Both the position numbers and the translations under genes were made by a program. Below, one piece after another: positions 26,287 through 35,564 of a DNA stretch of 64,000 bases. This stretch comes from DASRDB01 sp035652815. GTDB lineage: Bacteria > Chloroflexota > Ktedonobacteria > Ktedonobacterales > Ktedonobacteraceae. The notes under the pieces are model-generated. The model was not told the origin of the DNA. It did not search any database and saw nothing but the letters and a program-made list of their open reading frames with translations. Position 1 is the first letter of the stretch, and each line of letters starts with the position of its first letter. The stretch is from assembly GCA_035652815.1 (NCBI GenBank), contig DASRDB010000022.1, forward strand, positions 62,001-126,000, written 5' to 3'.

Positions 26287-28494
26287 TCAGCTCCCCATAG
26301 GTAATGGAACCCCTGTACACGCGATTTCGACTCTCCATTGTTCGCCTGCCTTCAAGACAAGCGGCCACAGGAGTGTCAGGCAGCTTCCCTGGTGGGTACG
26401 CTCGAAGCCTGCCTCTGAGCCGGTCACGGTCTCAATGGAGAAGCGCCAGAGGGTGGCTTCCTTGCTGAGATGAAAGCCAATATCCTGTTGGAGCCAGCGA
26501 TTGCCAATATGCAGGTCGCGTACCTGACGAGCTTCGCCTGTGCTATCGAAATGGCTGTCCTTGAGCGTCTGCCCCTCTACGACATAGTAGGCCTGCTCGT
26601 TTTTGCCGCCGCCCAGCAAATTGATATTCCATTCGCTGCCAAAGAGGGTTTGAAGCTGCGTCTGACCTTGATTCTCAATCGTATAGCGGACAATCAGCCT
26701 TTCCTCTCCCTCTGGCACAAAGAGCGTTTTGCGCAGGGAGACAGGTATGGGACTGAGCGCGCCGGGGCGTCCGACCTGTCCATTGCGAGATAGGGTGATG
26801 GTAATGCCTGCCTCGTCCTGTTTGACCGATGTTTCATATGGTTGCTCGACAAAGTTTCCGCACTCCTGGTAGCGTACCTGCTCGAACGCCTCGAGGGTGG
26901 TGCCCGGAGCGAAAAAATGATCGATCAGGCTGTGGCGGCGATAGCGGTCGATAAACAGGTAACGGTCCAGATTGGCTTCTTTGGTGCGAACTGAGGTATG
27001 TGGCGAAGCAGGCTCTATCTGCCCTGCGGCTCCTTCTGCTTGATAAGCAGCCTGTGCTGCCGCGCGTTTGCGCCGCTCGCGTTCAAATTCGCGCAGAGTT
27101 TCGTGATAGCCTTCTTCGCGGCGCGTCATGACACTGAGCAGGTTATGGCTGCTGCGCCGCATATCCCACTCGAAGAGCGTGCCGCCACGCTGCGGATCAA
27201 TGTAGAGGTTCTGTATATCGCTTTCGATAAGCAATTCGTCCTGGGTGTCGCGGTCAAAATCGGTAAATCCGTAGGACTGCCAGTGACCAGCGCCATGTAT
27301 TAACCTGTCCGCCGCGTTTTCCGCTCGAATGAGGTGATGATAGATGGCGGAGCGCACGTGATTCATGTAGATGCCGCCGAAGAGGCCATGCCAGTACGTA
27401 TCGTTGGCCTGAGCTTTCCAGAGGTGAACGGCTCCCGCTTCCTCGTTTGCGCCAGCTTTATAGACAGCATTGTGGACGCGGAGCATTTTTTTGTGCTGGT
27501 TATTCGTTTCGCTGTAACGCACCAGAAAGTTGCGCCAGAAGCCGCCGCGCATGAATTGCAACAGATCATCGCGGTGCTGTTCTTCAAGCTGGTGCAGCAA
27601 CTTGCCGAACTGGTATGATTTTTTAGGCGGCAGCGCCCACTCGGTCATTTCGATGTAGGACGAGGTGGGAATGTAAATGCGTCCGAGGGCAGGATGGCTA
27701 CGGGCATATTCTCCGGGCGGGGTCATATGCAGCCAGTCGCGATTGTCTTCCAGGAGCGTGAAGAATTCCTCGACCCAGCCATGATTTCCCCAGCAGTATT
27801 CGTATGTGCCCGGCCAACTGCCGAATTTTTCTCCATCATCACCCATAACGAGTATGCGGTTGCCATCCTGTGTGGCAAGCGAGCGCAAGGTTTCGATGGT
27901 TTCTCTGGCGGGACGCCAGGGAATCGTGTAGCGCAGCGCTTTGCTGGTCGCAAAGACTTTCAAGACGCTGCTCTGATCCTCCGTGGCATAGTAACCGTAG
28001 AGGTCTTTGTCGTCCAGGCCCGCGTTTTTGAAGTGAATATCATCCAGGATGGTCCAGTCGATGCCTGCTTCGCGCAATGTGTGAGGAAGCGCTGGCTCCC
28101 ATACGCGCTCGGCCAGCCACATGCCGGTTGGATGAACGCCAAAATCGCGTTCCAGTCGCCCGGTCAGGCGGCGAATTTGCGCCAGTTTATCGGCATCCGG
28201 TATCGAGGGGAGAATGGGTTCGTAGTATCCACCGCTCACCATCTCTATCTGATTGCGCCCTATAAGCGCGTGTATGCGTTCAAGAAATTGGGGCTGTGTT
28301 TCCTCAAACCAGTCCAGCAGCGAACCGGTGTAGTGGAGTCCGAGGCGAATATAAGGATGTCGCTCAAGCGCCTGGATCATAGGCAGATAGGACTCTTCGT
28401 AGACCTGCTGGAAAACCCAGGGAAAATTGCCGACCGGCTGGTGGTTATGAAGGACTAAACCAAAGTGAATGCTTTTACCTTGCGTCGTTGCCAT
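26287..28494 (-). CDS. GH57 glycoside hydrolase (alpha-amylase / 4-alpha-glucanotransferase type)
   Basis: This is a 735-residue glucan enzyme. The GH57 conserved regions appear in order: FGLVLHNHQPVGNFPWVF (about residue 11), MVSGGYYEPILPSIPDA, WLAERVWEPALP with the expected nucleophile Glu, and ILVMGDDGEKFGSWPGTYEY with the acid/base Asp (about residue 215). The C-terminal half matches the DUF1925/DUF1926-type beta-sandwich region of this family. It acts on alpha-1,4-glucans in glycogen or maltodextrin turnover. ATG 28494 is used because GGTGAGG precedes it; a GTG nine bases earlier is less likely. No signal peptide is seen, so it is cytoplasmic. Confidence 0.92.
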   Translation of the reverse strand: MATTQGKSIHFGLVLHNHQPVGNFPWVFQQVYEESYLPMIQALERHPYIRLGLHYTGSLLDWFEETQPQFLERIHALIGRNQIEMVSGGYYEPILPSIPDADKLAQIRRLTGRLERDFGVHPTGMWLAERVWEPALPHTLREAGIDWTILDDIHFKNAGLDDKDLYGYYATEDQSSVLKVFATSKALRYTIPWRPARETIETLRSLATQDGNRILVMGDDGEKFGSWPGTYEYCWGNHGWVEEFFTLLEDNRDWLHMTPPGEYARSHPALGRIYIPTSSYIEMTEWALPPKKSYQFGKLLHQLEEQHRDDLLQFMRGGFWRNFLVRYSETNNQHKKMLRVHNAVYKAGANEEAGAVHLWKAQANDTYWHGLFGGIYMNHVRSAIYHHLIRAENAADRLIHGAGHWQSYGFTDFDRDTQDELLIESDIQNLYIDPQRGGTLFEWDMRRSSHNLLSVMTRREEGYHETLREFERERRKRAAAQAAYQAEGAAGQIEPASPHTSVRTKEANLDRYLFIDRYRRHSLIDHFFAPGTTLEAFEQVRYQECGNFVEQPYETSVKQDEAGITITLSRNGQVGRPGALSPIPVSLRKTLFVPEGEERLIVRYTIENQGQTQLQTLFGSEWNINLLGGGKNEQAYYVVEGQTLKDSHFDSTGEARQVRDLHIGNRWLQQDIGFHLSKEATLWRFSIETVTGSEAGFERTHQGSCLTLLWPLVLKAGEQWRVEIACTGVPLPMGS

Positions 28495-28588
28495 GTACCT
28501 CACCTGCTATCAAATAAAAGTTTCCCCCACTATAGCTGATGGAACAAACTGGGGTCAAGCAGCATATCACGAAAAAGCCCCGCTCGCA

Positions 28589-28675
28589 TGTCATCCTGAG
28601 CGCCGCGAAGGATCTCAGCCTCCCCTGGTGCAATATGGCAAGCGCGAGAGATCCTTCGCGGCGCTCAGGATGACA
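28589..28675. repeat. Dispersed inverted repeat, copy 3
   Basis: Perfect 28-base arms (28589-28616 and 28648-28675) carry the core GTCATCCTGAGCGC followed by CGCGAAGGATC. It lies in the 377-base gap between the divergent GH57 and SGNH hydrolase genes. The rest of that gap holds only the promoter-like site at 28778. Confidence 0.9.
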
Positions 28676-28777
28676 CCTGGAGACAGATGTGTATTGGCAT
28701 GCGAAAGTTATAGAAAAGCCAACTTTTTTTAATTGATTTTTATTGAAAACCCCCTGTATTTTTTCTGGTTTAACAGG

Positions 28778-28783
28778 TATAAT
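28778..28783 (+). promoter_or_regulatory. Candidate -10 element for the SGNH hydrolase gene
   Basis: A consensus TATAAT lies 89 bases before the start codon in an AT-rich region. No good -35 hexamer is found at the usual distance, so support is moderate. Confidence 0.4.
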
Positions 28784-28871
28784 AGAAGTATGATGGTGTG
28801 TACGTGTATCTCCCTCATTTCGTGCCAACGCAATGTCTCAACAGGGTACTCGCCCTGTAAGGAGGGTCTCC

Positions 28872-29714
28872 ATGCGCAAACACGTGCATGTGTACCGGCG
28901 TCTGGGTCCGCCGCTCATGCTCGCGCTTTTCCTGCTTTGTTTGTCCACACCAATAGCCTCGGCTGCGTCGTTCCATTCACAACGGGGGGTCTCGCTCGTC
29001 GGCCCCAAGAAGTATTACCTGGCTCTGGGGGATTCGCTGGCCTTTAGCTATCAGCCTGATCTGAACTACGATGACGGATATGTTGACGATTTCTATGCCA
29101 ATTTGCAGGGGCATGGAACGCAACACCTGGCAAACATGGGTTGTCCAGGAGAAACGAGTAGCACGTTTATCAATGGAGGGTGCCCTTACGCCTTCTTACG
29201 CAAGTTCCCGTATATCGGCCCGCAGTTGAACGCCGCGCTGATCTACCTGCAACTGCACCGGGGCAGTGTCAGTCCTGTCACCCTGGACATTGGCGCGAAC
29301 GATCTGCTGCCCGATATCAATACCAAAACCTGCACGATCAGTTCCAGTTTTAGCAGCGACCTCGCCACCGTCGATGCGAACCTGACGCAGACCATTCTGC
29401 CGGAACTGCGCGCTGCGCTTACTGTCAACGGACAGGTAACAGGAGACCTCATCGTAATGAACTATTACGACCCCTACCAGAATATCTGTCCCAATACAGT
29501 GCCCTACGTCCAGCTCATTAACCAGCACATCGCGAACGACATCAGCGGCTACGGTCTGCTCGTTGACGTCTTCTCCGCCTTTGGTGGAGCGGGTGTGCCC
29601 AATCCAAACATTTGTCCGTATACGTGGATGTGTAGCCTCTTCCACGATATTCATGCAACCGATGCAGGGTATCGTGTCATTGCCTCGGCCTTTGAAAACA
29701 CTGTAGGGTACTGA
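28872..29714 (+). CDS. Secreted SGNH/GDSL hydrolase
   Basis: This is a 280-residue exported hydrolase. ATG 28872 follows AAGGAGGGTCTCC, a strong site; the frame opens 39 bases upstream without one. The signal peptide ends near IASAAS (about residue 33). Block I is YYLALGDSLAFSYQPD with the nucleophile Ser, block II has Gly in NMGCPGETSS, block III is DIGANDLLPD, and block V is HDIHATDAGYRVI with the catalytic His. The family cleaves ester bonds in lipids or sugar esters. Several cysteines suggest disulfides outside the cell. A hairpin follows at 29726-29785. Confidence 0.9.
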   Translation: MRKHVHVYRRLGPPLMLALFLLCLSTPIASAASFHSQRGVSLVGPKKYYLALGDSLAFSYQPDLNYDDGYVDDFYANLQGHGTQHLANMGCPGETSSTFINGGCPYAFLRKFPYIGPQLNAALIYLQLHRGSVSPVTLDIGANDLLPDINTKTCTISSSFSSDLATVDANLTQTILPELRAALTVNGQVTGDLIVMNYYDPYQNICPNTVPYVQLINQHIANDISGYGLLVDVFSAFGGAGVPNPNICPYTWMCSLFHDIHATDAGYRVIASAFENTVGY

Positions 29715-29725
29715 TCCTTCTAGCA

Positions 29726-29785
29726 GAGGAAATCGGCGACCACCATTTGACGAGGCAGGTACACGTATACTCCGCCGATTTCCTC
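29726..29785 (+). terminator. Long-loop hairpin after the SGNH hydrolase gene
   Basis: Arms GAGGAAATCGGCG (29726-29738) and CGCCGATTTCCTC (29773-29785) pair perfectly over 13 bases with a 34-base loop. It begins 11 bases after the stop codon. It has no strong U-tract. Confidence 0.45.
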
Positions 29786-29855
29786 GCTCCCCCATTGCTT
29801 CTTGAGTGCAAAATGGATGCGTTCCGAAACCTATAAACATGCTTTTGAGACCTGC

Positions 29856-29861
29856 TATAAT
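29856..29861 (+). promoter_or_regulatory. Extended -10 promoter of the response regulator/kinase operon
   Basis: TGC directly before TATAAT gives an extended -10 element 23 bases before the first start codon. The same TGCTATAAT string occurs at 37960-37968 and, on the minus strand, at 56367-56375. Confidence 0.6.
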
Positions 29862-29883
29862 ATGGTCAATTCCATTCTGAAAA

Positions 29884-30666
29884 ATGACGGAACGTATATC
29901 TATGATAAAACTTTTGCTTGTAGACGATCATGGACCATTGCGTAAAGCGTTGCGAGAAGGGTTGGAGGCGACGGGTCAGGTGCAGGTGCTTGGCGAGGCT
30001 TCGACCGGCAAGGAGGCCATTGCGCAGGCGCTTGAACTGGTGGATATCGATGTAATCTTGATGGACGTGCAGTTGCAGGATGCACATGCTGGCCGCAAGG
30101 CGCTGAGCGGCGTTGGGGCGGCTGTTGCCATCCGGCGCGAACGTCCTCGTATGCCGGTGGTTTTCTATTCCATTCAGGATGATGACGAATACTACCGCGA
30201 GTTCCGCGCCTCGGGTATTCTCACGCATTATGCCTACGTGCGTAAGAGCAACTATTTGTTGCCCGGCATGCTGATTCCGCTGTTGCGTGATGCTATTAAT
30301 GGGCGCAGCCTGGTTGACCCTGAGATCGAGGATCGCGTGCAGGAAGTGCGCAGCCTTGACGAGCAGTCTCCCCGCGCCCTGCTGGAACCCAACGAATTGC
30401 GCGTCGCTGAACTGGTCGCGCAGGGTATGACGAACGAGCAGATCGCGGCGCGGCTGAACCTGCATGACAAGCGAGCCGTCAGTCGCACCAATGGGCGTAT
30501 CTATGCTGCCTGGGGCTTAAGCGAAACGGCAGTGGATGATAAAGTAGCTCGTGCCCGGGCAACCCTGATTTATACGCTCAATCGTATGATTATCTGGGAT
30601 GAAAACGGTGTTGCGCTTGTGCAAGACCGGCGCGGGGAGTGGGTTCCCTTATACAAAGAGGAATAG
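29884..30666 (+). CDS. Two-component response regulator with LuxR-like C-terminus
   Basis: This 260-residue protein has a receiver domain (KLLLVDDHGPLRKALREGL, phospho-Asp in DVILMDVQLQDAHAG, about residue 59). The following loop is longer than usual, with AGRKALSGVGAA. It is followed by a helix-turn-helix of the GerE class (LEPNELRVAELVAQGMTNEQ, about residues 165-225) with an unusual recognition region, NLHDKRAVSRTNGRIY. About 40 extra C-terminal residues follow. ATG 29902 is an alternative start. The kinase gene begins eight bases after the stop, so the two form a pair. Confidence 0.85.
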   Translation: MTERISMIKLLLVDDHGPLRKALREGLEATGQVQVLGEASTGKEAIAQALELVDIDVILMDVQLQDAHAGRKALSGVGAAVAIRRERPRMPVVFYSIQDDDEYYREFRASGILTHYAYVRKSNYLLPGMLIPLLRDAINGRSLVDPEIEDRVQEVRSLDEQSPRALLEPNELRVAELVAQGMTNEQIAARLNLHDKRAVSRTNGRIYAAWGLSETAVDDKVARARATLIYTLNRMIIWDENGVALVQDRRGEWVPLYKEE

Positions 30667-30674
30667 GGTATTCG

Positions 30675-33104
30675 ATGGCATTGACCAATATGCTTCAACC
30701 CGCCTATCTTTTGCAAACGGGCGTGCTGGCGCTTTCGATCTTTAACCTGGTGGCCTTTCTCTGGCTGGCGTTCACCGTCTGGTTGAATGGTGATCGCAAG
30801 GCGGGTATCGCGCGGCTGGGTGTGTGCGGTTTGGGCCTTTCCGCGTTCTTTTTCTACCTGCACGCGCTGCTGATCTCCACTCCCTTGACCAAAAACGTCT
30901 CGGGTCTGGTGAGCCAGGATGATCTGTGGCATCTCATCTGGATACCCGCTCTCGGCGTTCCCTATATCTGGTTTGCCATCGGCCTCTACTACGCTGCGCT
31001 TATTAACTCTAAATGGCGCAAACGACGTCCCTGGCTGTTGATATGCGCAGGCGTTCCAGGTTGTCTGATATTTCTACTGCTGCTGTTCAATCAGTCAACA
31101 TTCAGCTATGCGCGGACGTTGCAGTTGCTCACAGATAGCGATGCGTTGAACGATGTCAGCAGCAGTTTTCTCTCTTCTCCGGTTTTACTCTCGCTGCTTT
31201 TCCTCTGTTATGTGACATTCTGCGCCATTGCTCCCTGGTTCACGCTCGGGCGCATGGCTCGCTTGCTGCGCGTCCTGTGGCATTTCCTGCGCGGGAAAGG
31301 CTTGAAAACCTCTTCGCTGCGGTCGGCGCTGGTCGATGCCTTCTGGGATGATCCCGGTGACAAAGAGTTGCTCGAGGAACCGCATCTTTCCTGGTATCTG
31401 GCTCGTCCCTGGCTCTTGCTGGCCGCCCTTTTGATGGTTGGCCTGACCACGACGCTCGGAGTGCTGGTGGTGCAGGCGATCTTGAACTGGGTGCATCACC
31501 CGCATACAGTCCTGGAGAAGCTGCCGCCGGTGGTAGTCAGCACCACGAATATCAATACATTTCCCTTAAATCTGATCGTGCTGGACTTGATAGCCAACGG
31601 CGCGGTTGCGCTGGTGATCCTGCTCATCGGCTACTCGATTGTGCGGCATGGCATTCTCATCGAGCGTTCCCTGGCGCGGAGAGGCTTTTTTGAGCAGTGG
31701 CGGGGCATCGTTATTGTAGCGACCTGTGTGGCGAGTTTTATCGCGCTGCTGGTTGCCTACACGCACAGCAACCTGGGCGGCCTTTTACTGATAACCTCGC
31801 TGGCGACGGCTGCCTACGCGCTCTTTACCTGGAGCAGTTATACTGCGCATGACCGCTATATCGCGCTCCTCGGCCCGTTTGTGCGCAGTACCAGCATCCG
31901 TCATTGGCTGAATACCGATCTGCAGAAGACCGAGCAAGACCTGGAGACGCTGTTCTACCATCTCTGTCATAACGTGCTTGCCGTTCAGTGCGCCTATCTC
32001 GCTGTTGTGGCCGGGCCATTGCGCCGCAGCTTCAGCTATCGCTGGCCCGAGGAAGCTATTCCCGGAACGAACTTTATGCCCCGCCCGCTCAACAGGCGCA
32101 AGCGCGCGATGGACGCTATGAACTGGCCGGTGCATGGGGATAGCGAGGCCGAGGTTCCCCTGCGTATCCAGGTAACGCTCTATGGACGTCCCACTATCTG
32201 CTGGCTGCTTCCCATCTATGACGAGCGCGGGCTGGTGGCTACGCTCTATCTCGGGCCTCGCGAAGATGGGGGCGCGTTTACCGACGAGGACATGAACCTT
32301 GCGCATGCCTGTGGGCAGCGCATTCTCGACACGCTGGTCGATCATGAAGCCATGCAGGCCGTCGCGGGACTCTTGCGCCGCCGCATTATCGATGTCAAGC
32401 TTCTGGGCGCGCAGCAGCGGCGTATTCTGCATGATGAAATTTTGCCGCAGATGCACCTCGCACTTTTACGCCTGGAAACCCTGCGTTCATTGCCTGAAAT
32501 ACAGCAGCAGACCTCCGAACGCGCTCCGAAGGCAGTTTCCACACTATCACCTTCAACGCTCACCACACCTGCCCTTAATGAAGCCATAGCGTTGATTACC
32601 GATGCGCACCGGCGATTAGCTGCCATGATGCGCTCTACCGCCCCAGGCGCTCCCTACCGGCTTGAGCGTGATGGTTTGATGCAGGCCATTCATACCATGC
32701 TCGAACAGGATTTCCGGCAGGCATTTGACGAGGTAGAATGGTGCGTTTCCGATGAAACCGCAACCTATATCGATGATGCTACACCTCCAGCCATTGCGGA
32801 ACTGGTTTTTGCGGCTGTGCAGGAGGCGCTGCGCAATGCCGCTCGTCATGCGCGTGGCATCGATGTGCATCGCCATCTCCATGTCACCTTTAAGGCCACG
32901 CGCAACATTGAAGATGGAAACATCGAGTTTGTGGTCGCTGATGATGGTGTTGGCATTACCTCCGCGACATCCACCACGACCGGCACAGGCGGTGGCTTGC
33001 TAACACACAGCGCGCTGCTCGCCATCGCAGGCGGCAGCTTGACGTTCAAGAGCGAGCCGGACGAAGGTGTCACCGTGCGTATTGTCGTACCGGCTACCTT
33101 ATAA
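30675..33104 (+). CDS. Membrane sensor histidine kinase with GAF domain
   Basis: This is an 809-residue kinase. About ten hydrophobic segments fill residues 1-400, arranged like a 7TM-type sensor plus extra helices. A GAF-like domain follows (about 430-570; CHNVLAVQCAYLAVVAGPLR to LAHACGQRILDTL). A HisKA_3-like helix carries the likely phosphoacceptor in QQRRILHDEILPQMHLALLR (about residue 596). The HATPase domain has EALRNAARHARG, FVVADDGVGI and GGGLLTHSALLAIAGGSL. ATG 30675 follows the regulator by eight bases; the frame upstream lies inside that gene. The signal is unknown. Confidence 0.87.
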   Translation: MALTNMLQPAYLLQTGVLALSIFNLVAFLWLAFTVWLNGDRKAGIARLGVCGLGLSAFFFYLHALLISTPLTKNVSGLVSQDDLWHLIWIPALGVPYIWFAIGLYYAALINSKWRKRRPWLLICAGVPGCLIFLLLLFNQSTFSYARTLQLLTDSDALNDVSSSFLSSPVLLSLLFLCYVTFCAIAPWFTLGRMARLLRVLWHFLRGKGLKTSSLRSALVDAFWDDPGDKELLEEPHLSWYLARPWLLLAALLMVGLTTTLGVLVVQAILNWVHHPHTVLEKLPPVVVSTTNINTFPLNLIVLDLIANGAVALVILLIGYSIVRHGILIERSLARRGFFEQWRGIVIVATCVASFIALLVAYTHSNLGGLLLITSLATAAYALFTWSSYTAHDRYIALLGPFVRSTSIRHWLNTDLQKTEQDLETLFYHLCHNVLAVQCAYLAVVAGPLRRSFSYRWPEEAIPGTNFMPRPLNRRKRAMDAMNWPVHGDSEAEVPLRIQVTLYGRPTICWLLPIYDERGLVATLYLGPREDGGAFTDEDMNLAHACGQRILDTLVDHEAMQAVAGLLRRRIIDVKLLGAQQRRILHDEILPQMHLALLRLETLRSLPEIQQQTSERAPKAVSTLSPSTLTTPALNEAIALITDAHRRLAAMMRSTAPGAPYRLERDGLMQAIHTMLEQDFRQAFDEVEWCVSDETATYIDDATPPAIAELVFAAVQEALRNAARHARGIDVHRHLHVTFKATRNIEDGNIEFVVADDGVGITSATSTTTGTGGGLLTHSALLAIAGGSLTFKSEPDEGVTVRIVVPATL

Positions 33105-33213
33105 TACAGAGAAGTGAGTTAACTCACCCTTTTAGTGATGTTGCTATCCTCTCGTATCGCGGCTCATAGTCAGCTATACTTCATCATAGAGGTCATTTAA
33201 AAGGGAGGTTCCT

Positions 33214-34113
33214 ATGATTTTAGTGACTGGCGCTAGCGGATATATCGGAAGACATCTCGTTGCACGCCTGGTGCAGGAGGGAGAGAAACCACGTTGCCTG
33301 GTGCGCAATGTAAAGCGAGCGGCATCGATTTTACCAGCCGCAGGAATAGAACTTGTGCAGGGCGATACGACACAGCTGGCCTCCCTGGAAACAGCGGTGC
33401 AGGGAGTCGAGACGATTGTGCATGCCGCCTTTCTCACGGCTGACCGAAAAGAGAGCGCGCCGCATCAATACGAGAAAACCAATGTGGAGGGTACAGCCAA
33501 TCTAATTCAGGCCGCGAAAAAGGCCGGAGTGCGGCGTATCATCGAGATCAGCGGGTTAGGCACCAGGCCTGATAAACCGGGCAGCTATATGCAGGGGCGC
33601 TATCTCGCCGAGCAGATGCTGAAGGAGAGCGGACTCGATTGGACGATTATTCAGCCATCCGTCCTGTTTGGCAAGGATGCTCCCTTCATCAAAGGTCTCA
33701 CGGATCTCATTCATACCTCGCCAGTCGTGCCTCTGATCGGTGGCGGCAAGATTCAATTGCAGCCCATCTATGTTGAGGATGTTGTGACGGTCATCCTGCA
33801 TGTCTTACGCGAACCCGAACGCACCCGCAACAAAACCTATACCATCGGCGGCCCGGAATACTATACCTTTACCCAGGTTATTGATTTGTTGCTGCATACG
33901 ATGCACGCTAAGCGGTTAAAAGCCCCCGCTCCTCGTCTCCTGGTAGGAGTTGGCGCGGCAGTGATGGAGGCTGTGTTGCCGAAGCCTCCACTGACGAAAG
34001 CGGCGATGATGCTTTTCAGTTTTGATAACACGACCAGCCTCAACTCGGTGGAGCGCGATTTCGGCTTTACCCCGCTCTCGTTCAAGCGTTACCTGGATGA
34101 ACATGGGGTGTAA
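33214..34113 (+). CDS. NAD(P)-binding atypical SDR (NmrA/NDUFA9-like)
   Basis: This is a 299-residue Rossmann protein with ILVTGASGYIGRHLVARLVQ at the N-terminus (GxxGxxG). It then shows TIVHAAFLT, a replaced active-site Tyr region (GSYMQGRYLAEQML keeps YxxAE rather than YxxxK), and DWTIIQPSVLFGKDAPF. This places it with the atypical SDRs that act as sugar epimerases, quinone-binding subunits or redox sensors. Exact role unknown. A strong ribosome-binding site, GGGAGG, precedes the ATG. It is monocistronic, followed by a nested repeat. Confidence 0.85.
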   Translation: MILVTGASGYIGRHLVARLVQEGEKPRCLVRNVKRAASILPAAGIELVQGDTTQLASLETAVQGVETIVHAAFLTADRKESAPHQYEKTNVEGTANLIQAAKKAGVRRIIEISGLGTRPDKPGSYMQGRYLAEQMLKESGLDWTIIQPSVLFGKDAPFIKGLTDLIHTSPVVPLIGGGKIQLQPIYVEDVVTVILHVLREPERTRNKTYTIGGPEYYTFTQVIDLLLHTMHAKRLKAPAPRLLVGVGAAVMEAVLPKPPLTKAAMMLFSFDNTTSLNSVERDFGFTPLSFKRYLDEHGV

Positions 34114-34211
34114 AATCTGAAATCTCTTGGAGTGATGGAGATGTAACGAGAATGGGAATCTGTGCGTGCCAGTTCCCCCCCGCATTAGCATGCACAAAAT
34201 TACCGGAATTT

Positions 34212-34411
34212 CTGTAGGGACGCGATGAGGAACTTGAACAACCGGGTTCGGCAAAGGGAGCGACACGGAACCTGTCATCCTGAGCGCAGCGAAGGATCTC
34301 GGTCGCCCAGCCGGATCACACGTCCAGACGGGAGACCCTTCGCTGCGCTCAGGATGACAGGCTTGGATATTCCCTCTTGATTTCTCAAACATCATCAGCG
34401 CGTCCCTACAG
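34212..34411. repeat. Nested inverted repeats, including dispersed copy 4
   Basis: Inner 30-base arms at 34271-34300 and 34332-34361 belong to the GTCATCCTGAGCGC family and pair with one mismatch. An outer pair, CTGTAGGGACGCG (34212-34224) and CGCGTCCCTACAG (34399-34411), flanks the whole block. The element fills the 311-base gap between two convergent genes; nothing else is seen in the gap. Confidence 0.85.
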
Positions 34412-34424
34412 GATTAGACCTCTA

Positions 34425-35543
34425 TTAAATCGTGCTGACTACGGAAGCCTGCCGACGCAGCAGCCAGGCAGCGATCATAACCAGGGCCACAATACACGCC
34501 GCGACGACGATGATATCTAGCAGGATACCTCCTGCATTCACTGAGTTTGTGATCGCGCTTACGGCTCCATCGGCGATATAGTAGGTTGGCAGCACTTTCA
34601 CTATCTGGGTGAATGGATTGCTTCCCAGCAGTTGCGCGAAAGGACCGACGAAGAAAATCGGGATGATATACAGGAACGAGACGCTGCCCGCGAATGCGCC
34701 TGACGCATTGGTCGTCTGAAAGAGGCTGCCCGCGATCAGTCCCAACGAAACGCTGAAGCAGGAACCCAGCAGCGCGAAGAGCAGCAGCAGTGGAATTTGC
34801 CCTGTAAATCCCTTAGTAATTGCCAGCGCCACCAATCCTAGTAGCAACTGGTATGTAAAGCCTACCAGTAGTTTTGCCAGGACAAAGTCGGTGAAGGAAG
34901 CCGGTGAAACCATCAGCATACGCAGCGTCTTCTTCTCCTTTTCCTCGATAATCAAGCCCGGTACGAGCGATGTGCCTACCAGGAGCGAGGAGAGCAGTGC
35001 GGTGACGGCATACACCTGCGTGATGTCCTGTAAAGCCGCGTTTTCTTGCGGCGGGTTGACTGTCGCCACGCTAATAATTGCAGGCGGCTGCGGATTGGCA
35101 AGGCTGCGTGAGTAGTCGGTTATTGCGCTCAGTAAAAGGGCGCGCTCCTGGTTGCTGATCTGGCTACCATCCACATAAAGGCTCATTTGCGGATGCCCAC
35201 CGGACTTCAGGCTGGTGTCAAAATCGGGTGGAACGACCAGCCCGACGGCATAGGAAGTGTCTTTGTGCGAACCATCAGGACCAAAGGCCGCCGCGACATC
35301 CATTGGTGAGTTTGCGTATGTCACCTTGACATTGCTCAGGCCTTTGTCCAGAATTTGCTCCACACCGGATTTCCCCGGATTGTAGACCAGCACATTCGTC
35401 GAATGGTTGCCGAGCAATCCTCCCAACACCAGGAAGAGCAGCGCCAGGAAGATTGGCGTGAGCAGCATGAACAGGGTCGATTTATTTAGCAGAATATCAA
35501 GCGCGTCCTTGCGGGCGATAGCGAGAATTGAACGTAGATGCAT
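34425..35543 (-). CDS. ABC-2 type permease (NatB-like)
   Basis: This is a 372-residue permease with the usual layout of the NatB/YhaP-like exporters. One N-terminal helix (STLFMLLTPIFLALLFLVLG) is followed by a large extracellular loop (residues about 45-180, with SGVEQILDKGLSNVKV). Five to six helices follow, including SFTDFVLAKLLVGFTYQLLL. It is the membrane part of the exporter whose ATPase gene ends 21 bases upstream. The ATG follows AAGGAG. Substrate unknown; regulation by the divergent ABC-LytTR protein is likely from position. Confidence 0.9.
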   Translation of the reverse strand: MHLRSILAIARKDALDILLNKSTLFMLLTPIFLALLFLVLGGLLGNHSTNVLVYNPGKSGVEQILDKGLSNVKVTYANSPMDVAAAFGPDGSHKDTSYAVGLVVPPDFDTSLKSGGHPQMSLYVDGSQISNQERALLLSAITDYSRSLANPQPPAIISVATVNPPQENAALQDITQVYAVTALLSSLLVGTSLVPGLIIEEKEKKTLRMLMVSPASFTDFVLAKLLVGFTYQLLLGLVALAITKGFTGQIPLLLLFALLGSCFSVSLGLIAGSLFQTTNASGAFAGSVSFLYIIPIFFVGPFAQLLGSNPFTQIVKVLPTYYIADGAVSAITNSVNAGGILLDIIVVAACIVALVMIAAWLLRRQASVVSTI

Positions 35544-35564
35544 GACTAGAACTCCTTGAGAATG

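Noticed and set aside
27694..28458. 254-residue plus-strand frame
   Set aside because: It is antisense to the GH57 gene, which has all its catalytic regions; no ribosome-binding site or domain.
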